Source: Pseudomonas sp.
GTDB lineage: Bacteria; Pseudomonadota; Gammaproteobacteria; Pseudomonadales; Pseudomonadaceae
DNA: 5,176 nt
Direction of reading: 5' to 3'
NCBI GenBank assembly: GCA_007117785.1
Contig: SKFV01000145.1
Location: 1-5,176 of the forward strand
In this document: piece after piece, positions 1 through 5,176 of the stretch
Position numbering within the stretch: position 1 is the stretch's first letter
How the letters are laid out: each line of letters begins with the position of its first letter
Notes under the pieces: model-generated
Told to the model about the DNA's origin: nothing
What the model saw: the letters and a program-made list of their open reading frames with translations, nothing else
The model's database searches: none
Made by a program: the position numbers and the translations under genes

Positions 1-2207
1 GCAGTGTTGATATTGATCTCTGGCTGGAGCGTATCCAGTCGCGCGTGCCCTTGACCTCGCCGGCGGTATTGCTTGAAGCCTGCGAATGGTCCCGCGAACT
101 CGAGCGGGCGGCAATTGCCGCCGAGAATATCTGGTCGGACAACGCCAGCAGTTACCTGACCGGGCTGGAGATGGCGGAAATTCTCACCGACCTCAAGCTG
201 GACCAGGATTCCCTGGTTGCTGCAGTCATCTATCGTGCCGTGCGAGAACGTAAAACCGAGCTGCCCGAGGTCGAGCGCAGATTCGGATCTGTGGTTGCCG
301 GTCTGGTGGATGGCGTGCAGCGCATGGCGGCGATCAGTGTCTCGCAGAATCCGGCGCGCGCCACAGCGTTCAGCCCGCAGACCCAGGTGGAAAACCTGCG
401 CAAGATGCTGGTGACCATGGTTGACGATGTCCGCGTGGCGCTGATCAAGCTGGCCGAGCGCACCTGCGCCATCCGGGCAGTCAAGAACGCGCCAGCGGAA
501 AAGCGCTACCGGGTTGCCCGCGAGGTCTTCGATATCTACGCGCCGCTGGCCCATCGCCTGGGCATCGGGCATATCAAATGGGAGCTGGAGGATCTGTCCT
601 TCCGCTATCTGGAGCCTGATCAGTACAAGCAGATTGCCAATTTGCTCGACGAGCGCCGGCTGGATCGGCAGGACTATATCGACAATGTGATGGCTCAGCT
701 TCGTGGCTCGCTGGTAGAGGCCGGGATTGAAGCCGATATTTCCGGCCGCGCGAAACATATCTATTCCATCTGGCGCAAAATGCAACGCAAGGGCATTGAC
801 TTCAGCCAGGTCTATGATGTGCGTGCGGTACGCATTCTGGTGCCGCGAGTGCCGGATTGCTATGCCTCCCTGGGCATCGTGCACGGGCTGTGGCGGCATA
901 TCCCCAACGAGTTCGACGACTATATCGCCAACCCCAAGGAGAATGGCTACCGCTCCCTGCACACGGCGGTGGTCGGGCCGGAAGGCAAGGTGCTGGAGGT
1001 GCAGATCCGTACCCGCTTCATGCATGAAGAAGCGGAGCTGGGGGTCTGCGCGCATTGGCGCTACAAGGGTACCGATGTGGATACCGCGTCGAACGCCTAC
1101 GAAGACAAGATTGCCTGGCTGCGCCAGGTGCTGGAATGGCACGAAGAGATGGGCGATATCGGTGGTCTGGCCGATGAACTGCGTGTCGATTTCGAGCCTG
1201 ACCGCATTTATCTGTTTACCCCGGACGGCCATGTGCTGGATGTCCCCAAGGGTGCCACTCCGCTGGACTTTGCCTACCGCGTGCATACTGAAATCGGCCA
1301 TTGCTGCCGGGGCGCCAAGGTTAACGGTCGGATAGTGCCCCTGAACTATGTGCTGCAGACCGGCGAACAGGTGGAAATCATCACCGGCAAGAAAACCGGC
1401 CCCAGTCGCGACTGGCTCAACTCCAACCTGGGTTATGTTAATACGTCACGGGCGCGGGCCAAGATCCAGAGCTGGTTCAAGCAGCAGGCACGCGAACAGA
1501 ACGTACAGGCTGGCAAGCTGATGCTGGAACGCGAGCTGACCCGGCTGGCGCTCAATGGTGCCGATTACGCCCAGTTGATTGATCGCCTGCATATCCGTAG
1601 CCAGGAAGATCTGTTTGCTGCTGTTGGCGCCGGGGATGTGCGACTGGCGCACGTCGCCAATGTGGCGCAACAGCTGGTGGAACCGGATCGCCATAGCGAG
1701 CAACTGGAGCTGATTCCACGGCGTCAGACCCGGCCCGGACCACGCAGTGATGTGTATATCCAGGGCGTCGGCAACCTGATGACCCAATTGGCCGGCTGCT
1801 GTCAACCGGTGCCGGGTGATCCGATCATCTGCTATATCACCCTTGGGCGCGGGGTAACCGTGCATCGGGCCGATTGTGCCAACGCCATGCTGCTGCAAGA
1901 TCGCGATTCCGACCGTCTGATCGAGGTCAGCTGGGGCAAGGAGCCGGTGCAGACCTACCCGGTGGAAATCTATATCAAGGCCTATGATCGCGCCGGGCTG
2001 TTGCGTGATGTCTCGCAATTGCTGGCCAATGAAAAGCTCAATGTGCTGGAAGTCAGTACTCGTACCAACCGGGATGACAACTACGCGGTGATGCTGTTGA
2101 CGGTCGAGATCCCCAATCTTGACCTGCTCGGACGTTTGCTCGGCCGCATCAACCAGTTGCCTAATGTGATCGAAACCCGACGCAATCGCCAGGAGGGTGG
2201 TGCGTGA
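1..2207 (+). CDS. relA: RelA, (p)ppGpp synthetase I (GTP pyrophosphokinase), 5'-truncated by window edge
   Basis: RelA transfers pyrophosphate from ATP to GDP or GTP to make the alarmone (p)ppGpp on ribosomes stalled with uncharged tRNA. The frame is open from base 3 (SVDIDLWLE...), and these residues resemble the N-terminus of Pseudomonas RelA, so the true start lies about a dozen codons upstream; the GTG at 45 is internal. 734 codons are visible, against about 745 for the family. In order: a degenerate HD hydrolase domain, where the catalytic HD pair is replaced by YR (231-236); the synthetase domain, with GRAKHIYSIWRKM (from 744) and the acidic EFDD motif (909-920) typical of synthesis-only RelA; a TGS domain (about 1200-1392, DRIYLFTPDG...); a helical segment; a zinc-finger-type domain with Cys-Cys (1797-1802), His (1863) and Cys (1875); and a C-terminal ACT domain (about 1953-2180). 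The frame shows no break. It overlaps mazG by 4 bases. Identification is very secure. Confidence 0.98.
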   Translation, partial: SVDIDLWLERIQSRVPLTSPAVLLEACEWSRELERAAIAAENIWSDNASSYLTGLEMAEILTDLKLDQDSLVAAVIYRAVRERKTELPEVERRFGSVVAGLVDGVQRMAAISVSQNPARATAFSPQTQVENLRKMLVTMVDDVRVALIKLAERTCAIRAVKNAPAEKRYRVAREVFDIYAPLAHRLGIGHIKWELEDLSFRYLEPDQYKQIANLLDERRLDRQDYIDNVMAQLRGSLVEAGIEADISGRAKHIYSIWRKMQRKGIDFSQVYDVRAVRILVPRVPDCYASLGIVHGLWRHIPNEFDDYIANPKENGYRSLHTAVVGPEGKVLEVQIRTRFMHEEAELGVCAHWRYKGTDVDTASNAYEDKIAWLRQVLEWHEEMGDIGGLADELRVDFEPDRIYLFTPDGHVLDVPKGATPLDFAYRVHTEIGHCCRGAKVNGRIVPLNYVLQTGEQVEIITGKKTGPSRDWLNSNLGYVNTSRARAKIQSWFKQQAREQNVQAGKLMLERELTRLALNGADYAQLIDRLHIRSQEDLFAAVGAGDVRLAHVANVAQQLVEPDRHSEQLELIPRRQTRPGPRSDVYIQGVGNLMTQLAGCCQPVPGDPIICYITLGRGVTVHRADCANAMLLQDRDSDRLIEVSWGKEPVQTYPVEIYIKAYDRAGLLRDVSQLLANEKLNVLEVSTRTNRDDNYAVMLLTVEIPNLDLLGRLLGRINQLPNVIETRRNRQEGGA
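2191..2196 (+). promoter_or_regulatory. Shine-Dalgarno site for mazG inside relA
   Basis: AGGAGG is a perfect anti-16S match that ends 7 bases before the GTG at 2204. It lies within the last codons of relA and fixes the GTG as the mazG start. A strong site offsets the weaker GTG codon and suits re-initiation by ribosomes finishing relA. Confidence 0.85.
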
Positions 2208-3025
2208 ACTATCGGCTGGAAGATTTGCGCTACCTGATGGCCCGCCTGCGTGATCCGCAACACGGTTGCCCATGGGACCTGGAGCAGAACTTTACCAGTA
2301 TAGTGCCGCATACCCTGGAAGAGGCCTATGAAGTGGCCGATGCCATCGGTCAGGAAGATTTTTCCCAGTTGGCGGATGAGTTGGGAGACTTGCTGTTTCA
2401 GGTGGTGTACTACGCGCAACTGGCTGAGGAAGCCGGTCATTTTGACTGGCTGCGGATAGTTGACGGCATTACCCGCAAGCTAGTCAGGCGTCATCCGCAT
2501 GTATTTCCCGACGGCAATCTGCACACCCCGGCTGGCAGTATAGCGCCGCTGGCGGCTGACCAGGTCAAGGCGCGCTGGGAAGAGATCAAGGCCGAGGAGC
2601 GTGCAGCCAAGGCTGATCAACCTGAGCAGTTGTCCTTGCTGGATGATGTGCCCCGCGCACTGCCGGCCTTGAGCCGGGCACAAAAGCTACAGAAGCGCGC
2701 TGCGCAATCCGGCTTTGACTGGCAGGACAGCCAGGGTGTGCTGGACAAGCTTGAGGAAGAAGTCGCGGAGGTACGGGCCGCCGTTGCCAGTGGCGAGCAG
2801 GGGGCGGTAGCGGCGGAAGTTGGTGACCTGTTATTCAGCGTGGTCAATCTGGCCCGTCATCTCAAAGTCGATGCCGAGACAGCATTGCGCGGTGGCAACG
2901 AAAAGTTCGAGCAGCGTTTCCGCTTTATCGAGCAAAAGCTGCACGCGGCTGATCAGCGCCTTGCTGACTGCAGCCTGGCCGAGCTGGATGCGTTCTGGGA
3001 GCAGGCCAAGCAACAGGGCCTTTAG
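2204..3025 (+). CDS. mazG: MazG, nucleoside triphosphate pyrophosphohydrolase
   Basis: MazG hydrolyses NTPs and dNTPs to the monophosphate and pyrophosphate; it acts in the cytosol in nucleotide-pool cleaning and, in E. coli, has been linked to lowering (p)ppGpp. The 273-aa product has the usual length of the two-domain enzyme. The N-terminal repeat carries the family signature RLRDPQHGCPWD (residues 14-25) and the metal motif E39-E40-x-x-E43 followed by E59-x-x-D62. The linker includes VRRHPHVFPDG (94-104) and KARWEEIKAEE (122-132). The C-terminal repeat has E185-E186-x-x-E189 and E205-x-x-D208, then DLLFSVVNLARHLK. The start is the GTG overlapping the relA stop (GTGA), chosen because a perfect AGGAGG lies 7 bases upstream and the protein begins like known MazG proteins. 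It is probably transcribed with relA; mazE and mazF, which lie between relA and mazG in E. coli, are absent. No oddities in frame or length. Confidence 0.97.
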   Translation: MNYRLEDLRYLMARLRDPQHGCPWDLEQNFTSIVPHTLEEAYEVADAIGQEDFSQLADELGDLLFQVVYYAQLAEEAGHFDWLRIVDGITRKLVRRHPHVFPDGNLHTPAGSIAPLAADQVKARWEEIKAEERAAKADQPEQLSLLDDVPRALPALSRAQKLQKRAAQSGFDWQDSQGVLDKLEEEVAEVRAAVASGEQGAVAAEVGDLLFSVVNLARHLKVDAETALRGGNEKFEQRFRFIEQKLHAADQRLADCSLAELDAFWEQAKQQGL

Positions 3026-3051
3026 GGTTACCATTGCTGAGTTGCAGCTGT

Positions 3052-3411
3052 TTAATCGTCGCTCTCATGCGGCAGGTCAGCCTCATCCTGATCCAGCATT
3101 ACCTGCAAATGTTTGCGACTCAGTTCCAGATAGCGTGGTGTTGGCCCGGTGTCCTCGTATATCGGATCGCCCAGCTCGTCTTCGGCAATCACTTCACTGC
3201 CCTGGCGGTAGGGCAGGCTGGCCTCCAGTTCTTCCAGCGCGGCAGCCAGCAGGTCGGTAATCAGGTCTTCAACCCGGCGTTTCGGGTACATCTCCTGCAA
3301 GGCGGCCAGCCGTGCCGCATCTTCCAGGGGTAGTCGGACCTGATACTGGGCCCGGGTCAGGCGGCCCTTCGCGCTGCGCTCCCACTCGCGGGTCAAATCA
3401 CGAATTTTCAT
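3052..3411 (-). CDS. Conserved small protein with ribbon-helix-helix-like region ('pilin assembly' family by common label)
   Basis: Function is not established. The 119-aa product resembles a small family I recall beside ppc in Pseudomonas, labelled 'pilin assembly protein' or 'type 1 pili tip component'. Nothing here supports that label: there is no signal peptide, membrane segment or cysteine. After a short basic N-terminus (MKIRDLTREWERSAKG) comes a likely strand YQVRLP (residues 23-28), a helix (29-41), a turn YPKRR (42-46) and a leucine/alanine-rich helix (47-66), the order seen in ribbon-helix-helix DNA-binding proteins. The C-terminal half is acidic, with GDPIYEDTGPTPRY (81-94), and ends ESDD. 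The ATG at 3411 is preferred because AGGGGG lies 4 bases upstream. A GTG at 3432 would add seven residues but has no well-spaced ribosome site. The gene converges on mazG (26-bp gap) and diverges from ppc. Being a real gene is well supported; the fold is inferred. Confidence 0.85.
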   Translation of the reverse strand: MKIRDLTREWERSAKGRLTRAQYQVRLPLEDAARLAALQEMYPKRRVEDLITDLLAAALEELEASLPYRQGSEVIAEDELGDPIYEDTGPTPRYLELSRKHLQVMLDQDEADLPHESDD

Positions 3412-3415
3412 CTTC

Positions 3416-3421
3416 CCCCCT
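3416..3421 (-). promoter_or_regulatory. Ribosome binding site of the small minus-strand gene
   Basis: On the minus strand AGGGGG lies 4 bases before the ATG at 3411, within a run of six G. It favours the ATG over the GTG at 3432, whose only upstream purine stretch (GCGAGA) directly abuts it. The spacing is rather short. Confidence 0.5.
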
Positions 3422-3434
3422 GGGTTCTGCACTC

Positions 3435-3447
3435 TCGCTGATAGCGA
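3435..3447. repeat. 13-bp inverted repeat TCGCT-GAT-AGCGA
   Basis: A perfect 5-bp inverted repeat with a 3-base spacer lies in the intergenic region between the small minus-strand gene and ppc, near the inferred start of transcription of the small gene. It could be a protein-binding site or a small hairpin. Short repeats arise by chance, so significance rests on its place beside the second repeat at 3458-3474. Confidence 0.4.
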
Positions 3448-3454
3448 TATCCTT

Positions 3455-3482
3455 AGCGTAGATCATTTGTCTACACTGGCAA
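3455..3482 (-). promoter_or_regulatory. Possible sigma-70 promoter of the small minus-strand gene
   Basis: Read on the minus strand, TTGCCA (3482-3477, 5 of 6 to TTGACA) is followed after 16 bases by TACGCT (3460-3455), which keeps the important first T, second A and last T of TATAAT. Transcription would begin near 3448, giving a leader of about 37 bases before the ATG at 3411. The -10 match is only 3 of 6, so this is tentative. The spacer contains an inverted repeat. Confidence 0.3.
3458..3474. repeat. 17-bp inverted repeat GTAGA-N7-TCTAC
   Basis: Two perfect 5-bp arms (3458-3462 and 3470-3474) are separated by 7 bases. Most of it sits between the inferred -35 and -10 of the minus-strand promoter, and it overlaps TACACT (3472-3477), a possible -10 for ppc that lacks a good -35. 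Bound protein here would be placed to affect both divergent genes. An operator role is inference only. Confidence 0.4.
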
Positions 3483-3486
3483 TAGC

Positions 3487-3510
3487 CAAGGGGCTTGTCA
3501 GCCGGCAAGC
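3487..3510 (+). other. ppc leader segment with two alternative short hairpins
   Basis: CAAG (3487-3490) can pair with CTTG (3494-3497) across GGG. Alternatively GCTTGTC (3493-3499) can pair with GGCAAGC (3504-3510) in a 7-bp stem including one T-G pair, with a 4-base AGCC loop. The two folds share CTTG and exclude one another. There is no T-tract, so this is not a canonical terminator or attenuator. It ends 43 bases before the ppc start. Confidence 0.3.
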
Positions 3511-3539
3511 GGCGTCGCATGCTGTCGTCTGGACTGGCG

Positions 3540-3545
3540 AAGGAG
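3540..3545 (+). promoter_or_regulatory. Ribosome binding site of ppc
   Basis: AAGGAG ends 8 bases before the ATG at 3554, an ordinary strong spacing. No other in-frame ATG or GTG lies close upstream, and the protein's N-terminus lines up with E. coli Ppc from this point. Confidence 0.85.
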
Positions 3546-3553
3546 TAGAGTTA

Positions 3554-5176
3554 ATGACTGATATTGATGTCCGTTTGCGCGAAGACGTGCACGACCTGGG
3601 CGAGCTGCTCGGCCAGACCATCCGTCAGCATATGGGCGATGACTTTTTTCACCGTATTGAAGCCATCCGGCGCGGGGCCAAGCATGGCCGACGGGCTGAT
3701 CAGGCCCAGTTGCAGGCACTGCGCGAACTCTTGCATGAGGTGCCGGACACTCTGTTGCTGCCGGTTTGCCGCGCCTTCAACCAGTTTCTCAATCTGGCCA
3801 ATATTGCCGAGCAATACCACCGTATCCGGCGGCGTCGGCCCGATGAGGGTGACAGTTTCGAGCAGCGCTGCCTGCCTGAGCTCTTTGCCCGTCTGCAGCA
3901 GGCACAGATTGTCCCTGAAGCCATCGCCGCCCATGTTGCCGCTCTGGATATCGAGCTGGTGCTGACCGCTCACCCGACTGAGGTCACCCGGCGAACCCTG
4001 ATCCAGAAATACGATGCCATCGCCATGGCCCTGGCCAGGCGGGATCACGATGATTTGTCTGCCCAAGAGCAGGCCGATGTGCGTATCGAGCTGGCCCGGC
4101 TGATCAGTGAAGCCTGGCATACCGACGAGATTCGTCGCAGTCGTCCGACTCCAGTCGATGAGGCTAAGTGGGGCTTTGCCGTTATAGAGCACTCTTTATG
4201 GCAGGCTTTACCGCGATTTTTACGTCAGTTGGACAGCGATCTGCACAGTAGTTGTGGTCAGCGACTGGACAGTGCCGCCGCGCCGGTGCGCATGGCCTCT
4301 TGGATGGGTGGCGACCGCGATGGCAACCCCAATGTAACTGCCCCTGTCACTCGCGAAGTTCTGCTGCTGGGTCGCTGGATGGCGGCAGACCTCTATCTGC
4401 GTGATATTGAACAGCTGACGCGCGAGCTATCGATGCAGACTGCCGGTCCTGAACTCTTGGCTCAGACCGGTGAGGTTGATGAACCCTACCGTGAATTACT
4501 CAAGGGGCTGCGTCAGCGTCTGCAACTGACCCGCGACTGGGCAGCCGCCGCGGTGCAAGGCCCAACGGCAGAACCTGAGGCCCTGCTGCGAAGTGCCGAG
4601 GAGCTGCGCGCACCCTTGCAGTTGTGTTATTCCTCGCTATTGGCCTGTGGTATGCAACAGATTGCCGATGGCCCCTTGCTGGACACCCTGCGCCGGGTCA
4701 ATGCCTTCGGTCTGGGCCTGGTACGGCTGGATATCCGTCAGGATGCCGGCCGCCACCGGGAAGCGCTGAGCGAGCTGACCCGCTACCTGCAACTGGGCGA
4801 CTATCTGGAGTGGGACGAGGCAGAAAAGCGCGATTTCCTGCTGCGTGAACTGGACAGCCCGCGACCTCTGGTGCCCGCCCGCTGGCAACCGAGTGCCGAT
4901 ACCGCCGAAGTCCTGGCAACCTGTGCGACTATTGCTGATCAACCGCAAGAGTTGCTCGGCGCTTATGTGATTTCCATGGCTGCTGAGGTATCTGATGTGC
5001 TGGCGGTCAAGCTGCTGCTCAAGGCCAGTGGTGTTGACTGGCCAATGCGGGTAGTGCCGCTGTTTGAAACCCTGGCCGACTTGCAGCAGGCGGCCACTGT
5101 GATCGATCAGCTTTTGTCCCTGCCGGGTTACCGCAGTCTGGTGGGTGACGAGCAGGAAGTGATGATCGGCTATTCC
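3554..5176 (+). CDS. ppc: Phosphoenolpyruvate carboxylase, 3'-truncated by window edge
   Basis: Ppc joins phosphoenolpyruvate and bicarbonate to give oxaloacetate and phosphate, refilling the TCA cycle; it is a cytosolic, Mg-dependent, allosteric tetramer. 541 uninterrupted codons are visible of roughly 880 expected. Signatures in order: FNQFLNLANIAEQYH (about residues 76-90); VLTAHPTEVTRRTL, whose H140 matches catalytic His138 of E. coli; SWHTDEIR-type AWHTDEIRRSRPTPVDEAKWGF (in two parts, about 193-214); WMGGDRDGNPN (250-260); VRLDIRQ (390-396); YVISMA...SDVLAVKLLLKASG (about 472-494); and PLFETLADL, whose E505 matches the metal ligand Glu506. The last codons read VMIGYS, so the second metal-ligand Asp (E. 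coli Asp543), the glycine-rich GRGG loop, the later catalytic His and the aspartate-inhibition site fall outside. The start is set by AAGGAG 8 bases upstream. Three TTA leucine codons cluster at 4196-4222. It is divergent from the small gene. Identification is essentially certain. Confidence 0.99.
   Translation, partial: MTDIDVRLREDVHDLGELLGQTIRQHMGDDFFHRIEAIRRGAKHGRRADQAQLQALRELLHEVPDTLLLPVCRAFNQFLNLANIAEQYHRIRRRRPDEGDSFEQRCLPELFARLQQAQIVPEAIAAHVAALDIELVLTAHPTEVTRRTLIQKYDAIAMALARRDHDDLSAQEQADVRIELARLISEAWHTDEIRRSRPTPVDEAKWGFAVIEHSLWQALPRFLRQLDSDLHSSCGQRLDSAAAPVRMASWMGGDRDGNPNVTAPVTREVLLLGRWMAADLYLRDIEQLTRELSMQTAGPELLAQTGEVDEPYRELLKGLRQRLQLTRDWAAAAVQGPTAEPEALLRSAEELRAPLQLCYSSLLACGMQQIADGPLLDTLRRVNAFGLGLVRLDIRQDAGRHREALSELTRYLQLGDYLEWDEAEKRDFLLRELDSPRPLVPARWQPSADTAEVLATCATIADQPQELLGAYVISMAAEVSDVLAVKLLLKASGVDWPMRVVPLFETLADLQQAATVIDQLLSLPGYRSLVGDEQEVMIGYS

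Larger units (their letters stand above)
3412..3553. other. 142-bp divergent intergenic region
   Basis: This is the only sizeable non-coding stretch in the window. It must hold the signals for both the small minus-strand gene and ppc. It contains a tentative minus-strand promoter, two inverted repeats, an AGCG direct repeat 12 bases apart (3443 and 3455), a pair of alternative hairpins, and both ribosome sites. I see no clear sigma-70 promoter with two good boxes for ppc; the best -10 candidate is TACACT (3472-3477), without a matching -35. Confidence 0.6.

Noticed and set aside
45..47. GTG as the relA start codon
   Set aside because: The frame stays open to the window edge, and the 14 upstream codons resemble the RelA N-terminus. 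No good ribosome site precedes the GTG.
727..1335. 202-aa second-frame reading frame within relA
   Set aside because: It overlaps the synthetase and TGS domains of relA, and its composition (rich in Arg, Cys, Trp, Pro) is that of an out-of-frame shadow.
1446..2273. 275-aa antisense reading frame opposite relA and the mazG start
   Set aside because: It lies entirely opposite strongly conserved RelA coding sequence, has no ribosome site I can see, and its protein is low-complexity Gln/His/Ile-rich, as expected of a shadow frame.
3009..3038. Rho-independent terminator for the small gene
   Set aside because: The stem has 8 pairs on the minus strand, but two are G-U, the loop is 14 bases and TGGCC rather than a U-tract follows.
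3034..3333. 99-aa plus-strand reading frame opposite the small gene
   Set aside because: The minus-strand frame has a ribosome site and a recognisable conserved family; the plus-strand product does not.
3415..3420. Run of six C as a phase-variation tract
   Set aside because: Six bases is short for slippage, and it lies between the ribosome site and the preferred start rather than in a known switching gene.
3430..3432. GTG start adding seven residues to the small minus-strand gene
   Set aside because: The upstream GCGAGA abuts the codon, while the ATG at 3411 has AGGGGG at a workable distance and begins MKIRDL, like the family members I recall.
3551..4192. 213-aa antisense reading frame opposite the 5' part of ppc
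   Set aside because: The sense strand clearly encodes Ppc. The antisense product resembles no family I know and is best explained by GC-rich codon bias.

Overview
The window looks like a chromosomal segment from a gammaproteobacterium, most likely a member of the Pseudomonadaceae. I base this on recalled similarity of the RelA, MazG and Ppc proteins to Pseudomonas and E. coli homologues, GC-rich codon use, and a small protein family I know mainly from Pseudomonas next to ppc. I could run no database search, so the genus is not assigned. It reads as ordinary core genome: there is no insertion sequence, CRISPR array, tRNA, rRNA or phage gene.

Layout. Bases 1-2207 (+) hold nearly all of relA, the ribosome-associated ppGpp synthetase; only about a dozen N-terminal codons lie upstream of the window. 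It overlaps mazG (2204-3025, +), a nucleoside triphosphate pyrophosphohydrolase, through a GTGA stop/start junction, so the two form a tight operon with probable translational coupling. A 26-bp gap separates mazG from a convergent small gene (3052-3411, -). That gene encodes a 119-aa protein of a family sometimes labelled 'pilin assembly protein', but its visible layout (strand, helix, helix) suggests a ribbon-helix-helix-like fold. A 142-bp intergenic region (3412-3553) then separates this gene from the divergent ppc (3554 to beyond the window end, +), phosphoenolpyruvate carboxylase, of which 541 codons are visible.

How the genes work together. relA and mazG are both tied to nucleotide pools and the stringent response: RelA makes (p)ppGpp on starved ribosomes, and MazG cleaves (d)NTPs and in E. 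coli has been linked to lowering (p)ppGpp. ppc feeds oxaloacetate into the TCA cycle. The small gene has no established role. It is divergent from ppc, and the shared promoter region holds two inverted repeats, so a local regulatory role is a testable idea.

I found no convincing new multi-gene system. The most interesting candidate is the small ribbon-helix-helix-like protein together with the inverted repeats in the ppc-facing intergenic region. The other observations are smaller: alternative hairpins in the ppc leader, a cluster of TTA codons in ppc, and convergent gene ends with no canonical terminator.
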